DNA of 64,000 nucleotides, taken from the NCBI GenBank assembly GCA_030248215.1, contig JASANG010002029.1:186001-250000 (forward strand). Direction: 5' to 3'. Position numbers and translations under genes: made by a program. Each line of letters begins with the position of its first letter. Position 1 is the stretch's first letter. Of the stretch, positions 12,801 through 27,800 are shown piece by piece. Origin of the DNA: Enoplolaimus lenunculus (Eukaryota; Nematoda; Enoplea; Enoplida; Thoracostomopsidae). The notes under the pieces are model-generated. The model was not told where the DNA came from, searched no databases, and saw nothing but the letters and a program-made list of their open reading frames with translations.

Positions 12801-15800
12801 AACAAGAATCGTTGTTAAAAACAACATGAAACCATCAAATTGAACAATAACGAACAGCCGTTCTTTTAGAAATATGCACCTCAATTTAAAAATGTTCATT
12901 TCAAACTGTATGACAGTTTACTTCTTCATTTCAAATTGTGTGACAGTTTAATCAAACGGTAATACCGTTATATATATAATACAAACCACAAAACCACATG
13001 TGTATGCATTTAAGTTTGTTGAATAATGAACACGAACAATCCCATTAACGCACATTTGCACGTTTCACTCCGAGGAAAGCTTGTGTAGTAGGAAATAAAC
13101 ATGGATATCATCACAACAATTCGTCGTCCGATAACTCGTTGACCGATTCATTGCAACCCGGCATCTCATCGACCCCGACAAGTTATCAACACGACAACCG
13201 GTAACTCACATGTCGGTACGACAGACTAGGATGGTCTAGATGTCAGGGCCAGCGCAATAAGTATTCAGGGTCGCCGAGTAGTTTCTATACCAGCAAAAAG
13301 TCGAGCGTCGAGTTTCACACATTTTTTTACTATAAATTCTCTTAAATTTAAGCTCGAACATATCTATTCGAATGTCGCTCGCTTGCTGTCACAACAGAAA
13401 ACCTTAAACCTACGTAGGCAAAACTTGTGAGGTGATATCCACGCTCATTTTATATTTCCAACCATTGCGTCTGAAATAACGTTCTGTTCAAACACCTTGT
13501 TCCACAAAAAGGTACAAACGAATCTTTCTTCAGATTCCATGTATTCTGGAGAGACCAAATTAATTTAACTAAACTCTTCGACGAATGAGAATGGTGTGCT
13601 AAACATGAACAGCCAACTAAACACGTCTACTGCTGATTTAAAAATACACATAGTGAATTATAAACGCAAATAAAAGTGGCAAGAAAAGTTCGGATTCGGT
13701 TTAAGATTCGGCAAAAATTGAACGTTCAAATTTTTTAAATAACATGTTTATAGGTTGTATTTCAAAACATTTGTTTTCCTGGCGCAAAGTTAGAAAATAG
13801 AACGTGCGTAATGACTCTCTAAATGTCCGCGACTTTAAACTAGAAATACAGCAATGTTACTTTAGAACGAAATGATGTTTTTCGCTTCAAAAGCACAACC
13901 TTTTGTACACATTAGTTATCTCACAATGGTTGGGTTTCCGAAACCCTACCTTAAGCACGACTTCGTACTAAGTATGTGCCAAGCATTTACTGAGCCAATT
14001 TACCGTTTCTGAAAACGTACCTAAATTAAGCAAATACGTACTTAAGTCATTGATCAATTTTGATGTGTTGCAAACGATCAGTTTAGGTGTTTAAACCTTG
14101 GTCTAACTGAGATTATATAGACTGATCATTCGTCTTAATACAAAGCAAAATTAATACTTCATTGTTAATGACACTGATTATTAACAATGGCTGGTAAGTA
14201 AATACATAAGATTTCGGAAACCAAGCCATTATCAGTCGTTTCCAATTGTTACAAACATTACTGGAATCGCTTACAAGGAGTGGCACATAACGGCTTCAAA
14301 ACGTTAACTGTGTCCAAAAAGAAATTAAACAAAAACTTAAAACTAATTCGCTACAACGACGATGCAAACCATCTCTACTGTTCCAGCTATCAAGGACGTA
14401 GCCAGCCCGGAAAAATTTAGAACTTGCAAGCTAACCGAGCGAGACAAGCCAAACTTTATTTTAGTGCACAAATTAAACACAAAATCTTGGTTTTGATCGA
14501 CTGTTTGTGAGGGTCCCGGTTGGGATGGCCAACAACACCTTGGATCTGCCCAGTGTCTCCTGCCAGCTATAAAATAAATGCAACCAATAATCCTTAAATA
14601 ACCAATTCCACCGTTGACCTAATCAACTATCACCGATCGCTGTTTGGTTTATTTCGTTGTCTTCAAATTAACTGAAACGCATAATGCCGTGTCTCGAGAT
14701 AACCCTCACTCCAACGATACCGTTTACCAGCACAATGCTCACATGAAATGGTACGCTTAAGCGGTGAGTCTACTTGAAAGCTGTATTAATAAAGCCGCAG
14801 AAATCCAAACCAACTTTAGCTTTAATATCAAACCTTCTCCTTGCACCATACATTATATATATAGCATTTGAGACAAGGCTCTACCAATTGTAAATACGCA
14901 ATTAATAAGCTCAAACTCAACAAATCAAACACAAATCCACAACCGATCGAATAACCTCTGCTGACAGTGGTACTTTTATACGTTCTCATAAAGTTCAAAG
15001 TGGCCCATTTTAAATGTCGACTTGAGAATAAGTCGCGATTGTGTTTGAATGCCGCGCGGTCTGGTCCCGCACATACAGGGGTCCATCCAGGAGAGCACAG
15101 TCCTCCAAGATGTATAACTTTTGATCCATAAATTTTTAGCTCCAGATTTATGTCGTCTAAAGTCAACAGCACGTCACGTCTCTCCTAAAATAGCTTTGTT
15201 AAAACCTTAGAACGTTGAAGTTGCTGCGGCCAGTTGTGGCCGCTGCAGAAAGCTAACATTCCTAGCAGACATTATATATGTAGTCTGGTTTCAACCAAAA
15301 CCAACACGGCTTTACCATTTAGATCCGCATACAGAAGGACTATGCACAGTTTTAAAATTACCAATTTTCAACATTGCTTTCACTTAACTCGGTAGATCTG
15401 ATTCAAGTCTATCAGCTAAATTTAACAAGGCTAGCTTAACTTTAGGCCAAATTTAATAAGGGCTTATCTACCGCTACCTGTCATCAGTTCTAACTGATAA
15501 TATTGTAGGCATTTATTTACGTGTGATTGAATGTGAATGCTGTTTTCGGCAAACTATCGGAATATTATGCGATGCGAAGTCAGGGTGCAACCAGGTATGT
15601 ATTAATTTACCGGATACGGCAACCGGATATGGAGGGAGATTATTTTTTTTACCTAAACCGGATACCGGATATTGTATGTGTTAAAATCATTTATTTTTTC
15701 GTTTTGATTTAAGTTCTTGACTTGCCCATAAACGTAATCGCAGGATGATGTTAAAGACGTTCGCTTGAAAAAAAAACAATTTTTATGACAAGCGGTACCA

Positions 15801-18800
15801 CAACCGTAAACATCCGGTATCCGGCAGGTCTATACCGGATACCGAAATCGGATACGGATACCAGTTTTTGCCGGGTATTTAACCGGAACCGCATATCCGG
15901 CAATAAATCGATAATCCGTATCCTGTTCTGATATCCAGTATAAATTTAACGGATACCGGATATTTACGGTCGTGATTCCAATTTTCATAAGACCGCTGTT
16001 TTCAAGTGACCTAGCTGGACAAACCTTAAGGCTTAGGATACGATTACACTTATGATAATGCCTAGACTTAGTCTTAGGCTTAAGACGCTATCGGGCGACG
16101 AATTGTAGACTAAAGACGAAGACTGCCTATTAAAAGTACGTATGTCTTGGTTCTTTCGTATTTTTACTGCTGCATGTGAACGTACTGCACGAAATCAGCA
16201 TGAGGCTCTTACCTCCATGCATCCGCGTGCCACACTACCGGCCTTTTATATCTGAGTACTTACGACTCCAGTATACAAAACAACATTACAATTGCATTTT
16301 TCATCTATTTCCGTTTTCCTCAGCTGCCTTCCAAAAGTTCTTTCATAGTTATATCCCTTCTTTAGGTCTAGCTGGTAAACCTATACACATTTGACAAAGC
16401 TCTACTAAAAAATAAAAAAAGAACGACCCACATCACAAATCCCAGTTAGAAAACCGAAAAATGCATCACAAAAATAACTGCCTGCCTACGTACGCCACGC
16501 CCGCCTGGCCCCAAAAACCAATCAACCGCAAAGCTTTATTGGTGATAATTAATTTTTCGTCAACGCGCTTTATGCCCAAATATATATAACCCCATCACCT
16601 TTCCACAAGAAGATATATATGCACACGATTGCCTACAAAAACAAAGCCAAGCTACACATTAATTGAATAAGGCGTTGCGGTGCGGTACTATTTTACGACC
16701 GTCAAAACGTTAGAGGTGCAAATCTGCATACTTTCCGGACCGAATGAATATATGTTTAACGGATTTCGAACCAAAAAAATTATTACTATCAAAGATAGAC
16801 GGGTCTGTTAGAAGAAAACAATATATTACTATAAACAAGAGTGGATGATGTCCACCTTGCAGAAGAGTGTGCAAATGCTTGGGCTGTGCATGGCGCAAAG
16901 TGTACCAGCACGCGTTGCATTTTTGCTCGACCCCCCTGATTTGGGGGGTAGTCACCACTTAATCTACATAGTAAACATAGGAGTTAAAATATAATCGGAG
17001 CGACTTTAGCTAAAATTCAAAATATTGGTTCAACGTTTCCCCCCAAATAAAGGGGGTAGAATACGCAACGCGTACCGGGTACGTTCTTAATAATACACAA
17101 AATGTACCCAGTTGCACACTCTTGTTATAAAGAGTGATCATCCACTCTTGCTATAAATAATATAAAGTACTCGACTGTTGTACACTTAGCCATATTCTTA
17201 TAATATGCTGTATTAAGGATGAAACTATACTTGTCGTGCGGGGCCGTACATCGCCGTCCATTGCCGTACGTCATCGTGCGGTATCTTACACGCATACAGC
17301 TGTGGGACGGGGGGAAGTGTACAAGAGTCAGGTACTCGAAAACGTTACCATACGTGAATAATACTAAGAGTAACATCACCTGCTAAAACGACTGCACATT
17401 GAACTAGGAGCAGTTTCCATTGTGTTTCAACTGAAAGTGCACTAGGCCAAAAGAAATAGTCGTAGTTTGAAAAACTGTGTCTACACATGAAAAAAGTTAA
17501 CACTAAAGCCTCGATGTACCGAGTGGAAGCAGGTGTAAAAAGTAGAGATTTCGAGTTCATTCAAAGCTATACCTTGTTCATTGTACAACAGCGTTGTAGA
17601 CGAGACCGCAAAAAATCGAACTGTCCGAAGTCCGGCCCAGGACCTCGAGCCGAGCGCACAACGCTGGATAGGTGCAACCGGAATTCCGATTTTGATTCCG
17701 ACTGCACAAACAATCGGAATTGGAATTTTGAAATTTTAATTTTTATCTTGTTGTGTGATACGATGTATAAAAATGTATCATTTATCTATTAAACTGCTTC
17801 CGATGAGTTCACTTATCAATAACTGATTGTTGTTTAACTTTCCAGAACCAGAAATGATCGCCGATTTGTTCATGTGACGTTTTTGAAAATTGTTGTAAGC
17901 CTACAGACACACTAAATCAGTAATATTATATTTGTCAATACAAATTATCTGCACTGTCACCAAATTTTCTAGTTCCGCTTCCGAATCCAATTATAATTCC
18001 GGTATATATAATCCTGTTCCGCTTTGCACGGTGCGCTGGACCGCGCTCGCTTTGGAAATCAACTCAAACAACTATTAATCGCCTAAACTGCTGAACTATT
18101 GCAATTTAGAACTTTTAATCCATGCAATGTACCCTAAACTAACAAAATTTTATCGTTTAAGCAATTGGCAACGAGTGTAGTACAATTTTGTACAACATAT
18201 ACATCTGTCATATATCCGACCGGGCCGAACCGTAACATTCCGTGGACGTGACCGTAGGCAAATTTTGATCCACATCAGTACTGTACAGCAAGAAACGCAA
18301 CACAAAAGCACGTAAAAGTAAATAATATAATAAAAACAAAAACGTACGGGTAAATGAACAATAAAATGAAAACAAAAACGTACAAGTAAAATGGAACGCA
18401 ATACTCTACTCGACTCTGGTGCTACGGATAGCTTGGCTGGGAACTTGGTATCTACCCGAAAGCTAAACCTAATCGAATTTCCGAACGTCAATCAACAACG
18501 ATTGTTGCGCATATTGAACTTAAAACGAATCGAAGCGTAAGTTTTGTTTGCGCAGATGCTTCAATGCACCGATTATACGTAATCATCAAATCAAACAAAC
18601 AAACAAGTGAATGAATAGGCACACCACAAATGGACCGACTACAAAAATGGTCCTCAGGTTTTAAACAGGAATTGAATTTTGACGGAACAACAGCAGCATA
18701 AACAGGAATAAAAGTTAGTTTCAACACCCAATTGCTATTGTTTTAAGTTTTAGTAAACTGCCGAAACCGAGCCATCCGCCAGAAGCGACTTTTTTCTTTT

Positions 18801-21800
18801 TCGCTTTCCCCAATCTTACAAAATCACTCAGCAAACTATACGTAACAATTTGGAAACAAATATTGGTTGAAAAGCGATGCCGTTCAATACCGTCCGACAC
18901 CACCGTATGATAAGTATAACAAGACCCTAAGTTAAAACATGATCTTGCAAGGCATCTGGAGTGACTGTGCGCTATATATACATTCCGCGCAGGTTTTAGA
19001 GACACACACAAACACTTCCTAGATTATAAATTGGATGTTTTTCTATCTCGAAATTAAGTCACTGGACATTGAAATCACAAACCACCAAACGCAAAATTCT
19101 TCTAGTTCCTTCTGGCAGCTTTGTATTTCTAGCCAGTAAACAGGGTTGTTTAAATAAAAATAATTCACTAATTGTCGCCGACAAACATTAAAACCAAGCC
19201 ACTATGTTTCGCTTTAATCAATTGATTTAATGCCTTCTTCAAATGCACTTACAGAAATCGTAACTACGACGCATTGCTCTACAACATATTCGCAAAGATA
19301 CATTTGAAATAACTCTAGAGCTGGGCCTACTAAATAAAACCAAATAAACACTGTTGACAACAATAAATAGCATAGTTATACATCATTTAAATCTGTTACA
19401 TATATACCGTACACCAGAGGTGCTTACAATACGACTGATTGAGGGAATATACTTCTCGCGAAATTAATTGTTCGAAACACGAGAAAGTGGCTCGCTCGTT
19501 CAACAGGCTTTAGACTAATCTTCTAAATCGTTGCGGTCATAAAAAAATCTTTCACACGAGATTCTGCCGTCCCGAACTGAAATCATGACTACACCCTTGC
19601 TCGACACGCTCTCAAGATACATATACACGTCTTCGACTATTAACCACAATTCTGCCATCAACACACACACACGAAAATCATACAAAGTAACCCGAAATAA
19701 CCTAAGGTGACAAATACAAACACACAAATGTACCCAGGTATTAAAAGCAATCTCCCACACACACAGAACGAACCCCATACCGCCTGGTTGCTGCAACGAA
19801 CAGGAAATCCCCGTTCATTGTTTCAACCATCAGCTGTGTGATTTAAGATGTATTGTCATCTGTGTATAGCACCTAATGTCAGTTAAGTTACAGCGGCGAC
19901 TACAAAAGAATGAGGTTTTCCTATTTCAAAGCTAACATAGCGTTTCAGCATGCAGTTGACTAGACGCGATTACAAATAAAACTTAAACAGCGTTTAGAAA
20001 AACATTCCATATGGCAAGTCTTAAACGAAGACACCTAACGCCGAAAAGCAATCTTTCTTCATAATTCTTTACTTCCATAACATAAATGTATAACTCTTAC
20101 CCACACGCGATCTAACCTCGGACTTTTTTACCAACATATCAAACGAAACTCCTCTAGCATGCTGCAGCCCCAATGTCGCCAAAAGAACGAATCCATCAAG
20201 ACCTCCGATTTAACCCCATTGCCATTATTACAAACACCTTTTTCTACATACCCGAACAGTTCCATTACCCAAAGTGGTGCAATAAATAACCATAATATAT
20301 ATGTTAAACACATTATGTACCCATGTCTTCTAGGCTTGGCTACAATCAAACTAAAAAGACTACAATCAAAGCAAAAAAACACAACAAATGCACGCAACAC
20401 AACTCAAAAACCCTACCGCTACCTGCACGATATTAAGACAGTGATCACACAACAAATACAGCTCCAAGCTACTCTGCTAAATAAACACATTGCGTGTCAG
20501 GCTGGAGGAAAATGTAGTGTCCGCCCGGAAATTAAGCTGTAAGCTTTTGTCATACCACAAGATATATTGTGCGTATACAACAGACCAGAGTGCAACCAGA
20601 TACGAAAAATGCCGATGCCGAACGTCAAGCAAAATTAGTAGGTCATGAGTCTTCTCGGTTATCCCAACCCGCAATCGGCGTTTGCCCACAAAAATGGTTG
20701 GATTTTGAAAATTTTTCTGCATGTTTGAGTTTCTCACGACCTCCCATCATCATCATTCCATGCCTATATTTGAATTTCTTTAAAGATTCAGTTTTTAATG
20801 TCCCAAGGTCCTTCCCTTCCTTGGAGCCCAAAAAAATTATTCAGTCAAAAAAGTTACACAAATTATATACCATTCGACGCAGCTTGCCACGCTGAGTTAA
20901 ATGGTATTAAATTTTCCGTCATCAGACGTCTGGCTAACGAGAATCCAACATATTTTTGGGCAAACGCCGGCGGTTAGAATAATAACCGAAAAGACGCATA
21001 AACGCCATATTGAATTTGCAAATTTTAATTGGTATCCCAAAAATGATGTCAAAGATTTGTTGTTTTTTAGCTATATCTCCTTTTTTTATCTTAAAGTACT
21101 CATTGCTAAGCCTACTTTTCTACTTGAGCCTCAGTCAGTTGAAGCACACAACAATTGCTATCGCAACATTGAAATCTTTTGTGTTTGTTCACTCAAATAA
21201 CAACACTGTAACAATTAGACAGCTTTCAGAAACACCACAGGCAATGCATAGCATACAGACAACCCGTTTCTAGTTTCCTTAAGAAAACAAGAAAATGAAC
21301 GAAACTATAGGCAGTAAATGTCTAGAGTCTACTTACGGCAAAGCAGCGTTTATGATAACCACTTAATTCTAACAGCCAAGAAAACTACACTGTGTAACTA
21401 CACCAGCCTTGCTACCTAGGTAAAGCTCTTGGAAACTAGCCGCCCACATTTAACCTGGAGGTTTAGGCCAGTGTGTCACCGAATCTACAATTTGACCGAA
21501 TCTCCGAATCCGAATCCTTTGCTAATACTTGCTGAATCAGAATCTTGCATATTGCAAATTTCAGTTATATCTATAATTTGTTTCAGAATATCAACGCAAT
21601 ACCAGCCGCATAACTTTTAATTAAACGTTAATATATTTCGTGCCTGACCTCAGTTTTGAGATTTGTGATCTGAAAGAAACATTTTTTATTAATATAACAA
21701 TATATTTAAAATTTTTATTGTTTAAAACTGAAAACAAAACATATTGCTGTACACTGTTGGATTCAGCTTTTGGATTCGACATTTTCACAACCGAATCCGA

Positions 21801-24800
21801 GAATCACAAGTTTTCACCGAATCCAAATCCGAATCATAAGTTTTTGCCGAATCCGAATCCGAACCCGAACCTTTGTTGCCATCCTGGTTTAGGCTTTGGC
21901 AAACCTTTTTCAACAGCAAAGCCCGAACCTGTTGTGGTGCAGTGTATAAATCCTATTTTGTAGACGAAGTTATATATCCGGGAAAACTAAAAACTACCAT
22001 CCATCGTAATTTACTCAATCGGCAGCGCACAAAACACTTGAGCTGTAAAGAAAAATGCTTTATGAGACCCTGCATGTTACAGAATTGCAGACGCCCCTTA
22101 TTTGTACATAAGTACGTACTTATTGAAGAACAAGCACACAAAAGCGCTACGCACGCTATGAACCTAGTTAATTATCTCCATTAGAAAGTCTGGACCTTGA
22201 AGGAAAAATATGAAACGAAACATTTCTCGCAACAAAGCTACAAAAATATTTTACTGCCGAAATTGCCAGAACGTCCGGCAGAAATTCTAAGGAGTCGAAG
22301 GTCGATTTTCTGTCGGAGCCACCTTCAGACCTCCGGTTGTACTCTGGTGATTAACTTTTGAAACTCAAACAAAACAACTAGTAAAGGTGCTCATCATAAC
22401 ACTCCACACAAACACCGGCATTCGCGATGGGCGTTGGGCTAAAGCACCATCACCGCCTTCAAACTCTACCTTCGAGTGTAAATTTTGTAGCTAATTTTAC
22501 TCGACCTTCCCAAAGCGACACAAAACTTTCAACGCTCCACTAGACGGACCACGAAGTAAAATCATACATACGTCCATCAAACAATATAATAGTGGCACAT
22601 GAATAGAACTGGCTCGCTATTTGTTCGATCGGCACGCTAAGCTAAGTCAACGACCAAAATTAGAACACAAATAATAATACACAAAGTAATCAATTTGGAT
22701 TAAATTAACACTAGCAGACGGCAAAGGCTCAGCCATACATATATACACTACAGATAGCGGAACGGGATTACAACCAGGGTGGAACCGGAATTCCAGTTCC
22801 GGCAATTTTTCACCTTCCGGTTCCGGTTCGGTAAATTTTTACCGGATTTAAAAAATCCGGTGTTACAATTTGGCCGTTTTCTTAACTTTGCTAATTTTTA
22901 AGAATCTCTTTTGAAAGCCACTTGTACTCCGAATATAAACCATTGATGGTGGTTTTCACTTCAGTCGATGATGAAAATCTAAAATACAACAAATAAAAGA
23001 GCAAAAAATAAGATTAAAATGAAATTTTTGGTTAAATGCAATTTTCACTTTCCGGTCCCTGTTCCGGTAAAATTTTCAAATTCCTGTTCCGGTAAAATTT
23101 TCAAATTCCGGTTCCGGTAAATTGTAATTCCGGTGGCACCCTGATTACAACATATATATGTACCAGTCGTAGTGGGACTACATTTATTGAGCGAAGCTCA
23201 AACACACGTAAGCAATTAAGGTAATATGCAAATTACTTATTAGCTAACTATTCATTTATCGGTTTTGGAGGTTTGTAAGCAATTTCCTCGGATTCCTCGC
23301 ACCCAAAACCCCTCAGCCACCCTAATAATTATTGTAATAATTTAAAAAGTCCTAATTTTGTCTCGTCAATTAAGCAAATATGCAAATTATGTATTAGCTA
23401 ACTATTCGACAATTGCTTTTAAAGGTCTTTAGACAATTTATTCAGATTCCTCGTACCCAAAAACCCATTATTGCTGAAATTAGATTGCTTGTAACCCTAA
23501 TAATTAGTGAAACATTGTAAAAACGCCTAATTTAGGCTTATCAATTATACTTATATGCAAATTATCTATTAGCTAACTACTCAATTATCGGTTTTTCGGT
23601 TTTAGACGTTTGTAAACAATTTATTCAGATTCCTCGCACCAAAACTTTCAGTAAATCCTAATATTTATTGAAATAATTCAAAAAGTCCTGCTTTTGTCTT
23701 GTCAATTAATCTAATATGCAAATTATGTATTAGCTAACTATTCGACAATTGCTTTTAAAGGTCTTTAGACAATTTATTCAAATTCCTCGCACCTAAAAAC
23801 CCTTTATTGCTGAAATTATACTGCTTTTAACCTTAATAATTAGTGAAATATTGTAAGAAGTCCTAATTTAGGCTTACAAACTATGCTAATATGCAAATTA
23901 TCCATTAGCTAAGAACGCAATTATCAGTTTTGGAGGTTTGTAAACAGTCTACGGAGATTTCTCGCACCCGAAAACCCTTTAATGCTAAAATTAGATTGCT
24001 TCTAACTGAAATAATTACTGAAATATTGTGGAAAGTCCTAATTTAGGCTTAATCAATTATGCAAATTAGCCTATAGCTAATAAACAGCTTAAAATTTTAA
24101 AACCCCAATGCGAGGTTAACACCCCAGGATAATTGGCTTTCAAACAAAAAAAGTTTATCAAAATCGGTTCAGCCGTTCCTGAGATTCTTTTCGGACGGAC
24201 AGACGGACATCGCAATTCCGATTCCGATTAGCATTCCGATTCAGATTGCACAATCAATCGGAATCGGAATGTCCACATTTTAATTTTTAGGCCTACTTGT
24301 TGTGATATGTTGTTCAGAAATTCTGCATCATTTATCTATTAAATTGTTTTCGACATGTTAAGTTATCAATAATTGATTGTAGTATGTGAGGTTTTTGAGA
24401 ATTGTTCCCAGCCAACAGACACCCTAAATCAATATTATACTGGTTAATACAAATTATCCATATAGGCACATATTTTGTAGTTCCGAGTCCGGTATAAATC
24501 TGCTGTTCTGATTCCGATTCCGGCATAAATCCAGTTCCGCTTTACACCCTGGTGCTTTCCCATCCGAGTTAATTAAAAACGTCTGATGTTCTGGTCGTTT
24601 CGATATGACTTAATACTTCGATTATTAATCAAGCAAGTAACACAAGTTTAGCTTGCCCTTACTCTTGACTAAAAACGTTTCTGGTTCCAAAAACTGTCAA
24701 GCATTTATCAACCAGTAATAATTTGCAAACCGAACGAAAAACAAAACTACAGGGTAGTTATTCGGGTATCAAATGACGTCAATTCGTCGCCCGACAACTT

Positions 24801-27800
24801 GTACACTGTAGTGACCCGAATAAGAGGGGGACTGATATTATTTGGCCTCTGCGGAGGGTACCCCCCTTGTTATTCGGTTATGGACTGTTATTTATTTTTC
24901 ACCCGCGCTCCACCGCCCTTCGTTACTGATATATATACGGTACTTTAATTATCCGTTGAATTAAACGTTTATTTGTCTTGTGTCAATAGCTTGAGCGATA
25001 ATACAAGGATATACTAAGGAATGTACTTTCAAAATTTAAGTACGCTTTAAAGTTTCGAACTCAAATTATTTGGTCCTGGAGTCATTTATGCGCTACAATT
25101 AGGGTTAATTGACATTTATGGACTCTAATTAGGGTTTAGAGACTCTATCCGCTTACGGACTCTTATTAGGGATACAGACTCCTATTGATTCGGACTCGAA
25201 ATGGGAACCCCCCTCTTATTCGGGTCAATACAGTAACACGGCATATTGTCAACGCAATATAACTCGTCGAACGGAAACGCACGCCTATAGGTGCAACTCG
25301 TCGACTCGATTACCTATATGTCGACTGAGTTTGGCTTTGCGGGTTGGGTCGACGAGATATTGGGTCAACACGTTGTCGTGTCAGTCGGGTTGTGATCTGA
25401 CGGTCAACAAGCAGTCGTCAGATGACGATTTGTCGTTAATTTAGTTATTTCAACATCGTTGCGACGTTACTTATCGTTCAACTGGCCCTGGTATCCTGGA
25501 TACTTTTTAACTTTAAGCCATGCTTACGAAGACTAAGTTTCTAGCTACAGCGAAATATCCGCAAAAATCGACAAAACGTGAATCATTTCAGAAATTTAAA
25601 ACAAAATTTCAATAACAACACCACAAACGTATTAATCATTCACACAGTATTCGCTCTGTACACGCTGGCACTCAAGCTAAACGTTCGTTATATACTTAGA
25701 TATGTTCAAAAAAAGTTATTTGCTCACATTCACAGTTTCACTTTATATATAATCTCAAATCAACGCAGCCACTTTCATTTTCAAGCGAAACGTAGTTGCA
25801 TGCATGTAGGCTGTTGCCTCTTGTTCACTTATCACACAAGCTTAAACTATAGTCTAAGTCTCAGCTTAAGCTTAAACCTAAGCCTAATCAAATCGTACAG
25901 TATGCCACAAATCGAAAAATTTTCAAAGTTGAACGGAGGGGACATGAGCCCCATGCGACCGTACGTACCAAAATACAGCTATACTATACAGTAGTAAGTT
26001 GTCAAAATCAAATAACACCAATTTCACACAATTCATCGCGTTAACCGTTTAGCGCGAATATTAGATTACAGCGCTACCACATGTGGGGTTTTTCTCGCAG
26101 CTCATGTGTTTCGAGCAGCAGACCAAAAAACAAACAAAACCATTCTAAACTAATTTAGTATACTAATATTGGGTTTTAAAAACGAATGATTTTTTTGCAA
26201 CATCAGTTGCCCATTAAGGCTGCGACAGATCAAATCATTACACGTGTTCGGTTTACCATCGGAAAAAACTGCTACAAGATTAAAGAATAAAACGCCGTTT
26301 TATTTTCGTTTATGAACGCAATTTAATTAGTAGTTTGTTGTGAACAATTATTGATTGAATACTGTTGCGCATTTAGTATTATGGTGCAAGTATGTTGCGA
26401 GGCACAAATACGTACGTTTCCAGAAACAGGACACTATAATATACGTACTAGTAATTCGAAAATATACCATAACATGTACATATCTACATATATACAGGGT
26501 GCAACGGAAACATAGCGGAACCGGAACGAGAACGAGCGGACGGGAAAAAAAAACCACAATTCTTTTTAGCGAACCGGAAAGAAAAACCAAGAAGGGGGAG
26601 GAGGGGGAAAAAACGACGACTATGTAATATAAATGAAATTTTTTGTAACGTCATAAAAATTAAGTTAGCTTGTAGTTGAAGGTGTATTTGGCTCTTGTAC
26701 ACTTTCCGCCCACTTCAAAATTAAGGCTTAGGCATAGAGGCAAAGGTTTTAGTTTTACAAGGGCAGTGGTGGTGTTTTTCGTTCTTGCAGTCGTCCAGCG
26801 TGTACGTAGTAGCAATTGGCGTTACAGACTGTGTCTCTAGCCAACTGGGACAAACAAGTAATCAGGATACTACATACGGTATACACTACTCAATAATTCT
26901 AATGTATGCATAATACATATATAATAAACAAACTAAAATACTTTGTTGTGCTGTGGAAATAAAGTTAAGCTATCAGTTGAAAGTTCATTTTTGTTCGAGT
27001 AGTGGTCCGCCACGTATATAAACACAACACATAGTCACAATAAAGGATTAGAATGTCCCTGCTGCAAGTGGAACCAAATAATTCGACAATATTAATATAC
27101 ACACATTACGAACAAATACAATTATAAGTATATAAATTAATACCTGGATATTTAGCGCTTCGATTGCGGATAATCAGGCAACAGATGATTAGTATAATAA
27201 TGATGAGAATAATGAATACGATCAGCGCAATGATCCACGCTTCTGTGACTGGGCCTCGGTCTGAAATGTTAACAAAAACTCTTAAATGTCGATAGAGGCA
27301 TATAATACAATGTATTTCAACGCAACCAGGAACACATTACAAACTTCTGATTAGCATGGTCGTTAGTCGGCATTTGTAATAGGGTACAGATGCAATCACC
27401 TCTCTCAGAGTTTCGCGAACAATTTTTAAAAATAAACACTTGTCTAGAGCGGTGAAAATGTCTTTGGAAATATAAGTAATTTGCGGTATCACGACAATTG
27501 CTCGCCCGACTACTTTTAATTCGAAATGTCGTCGATTCGACACTTGTTGCTCATCTTTGCGCTGACGCATTGAATTTCGTGTAAGCTTAAACTCAAGCTT
27601 AGGGCATTGCCGGGCGTACAAGTTGCAAGACGACGAATTGTCTGTCGTAGATCACTAATTTACTCGCTGATGAGGCTTGTTTAAAATTGGTTCGACTGCA
27701 CGTAACTTGTACGCCTCAAAGCAATATTCTGGCGGCACTCGTGCTCATTACAACACTCAATGTACGTATTCTGGTAATGTTACTATAAAAACAGTGACAA

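Larger units (their letters stand above)
10361..27143. other. 16.8-kb intron separating membrane exon from first tail exon
   Basis: No exon or nested gene could be supported. The intron is packed with MITEs: 10599-10900, 11363-11651, 13926-14232, 15581-15985, 16836-17150, 17669-18033, 21469-21886, 22775-23143, 23163-24203, 24204-24550, 24806-25233, and a partial element from 26495. A GGGCGTAGC-type fragment lies around 12480-12660. A 114-codon minus-strand frame at 14828-15172 has no recognised motif. The stretches 12660-13900, 14300-15500, 18040-21460 and 25470-26490 show nothing specific. Confidence 0.7.

Noticed and set aside
14828-15172. 114-codon minus-strand frame as an exon or nested gene
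   Set aside because: Open but without recognisable domain; no acceptor/donor pair with a phase that fits the L1-family gene.
20159-20542. 127-codon plus-strand frame
   Set aside because: Low-complexity Thr/Asn/Gln-rich translation of AT-rich intron, overlapped by equally long antisense frames.
24155-24203. GGACGGACAGACGGAC tail as evidence of a LINE or SINE
   Set aside because: The motif occurs at the ends of several unrelated invertebrate elements, and no reverse-transcriptase frame or tRNA-like head is present here.
25578-25994. 138-codon plus-strand frame
   Set aside because: Composition is that of translated AT-rich and GCCTAAG-type repeat sequence (runs of Ser-Leu), no domain seen.
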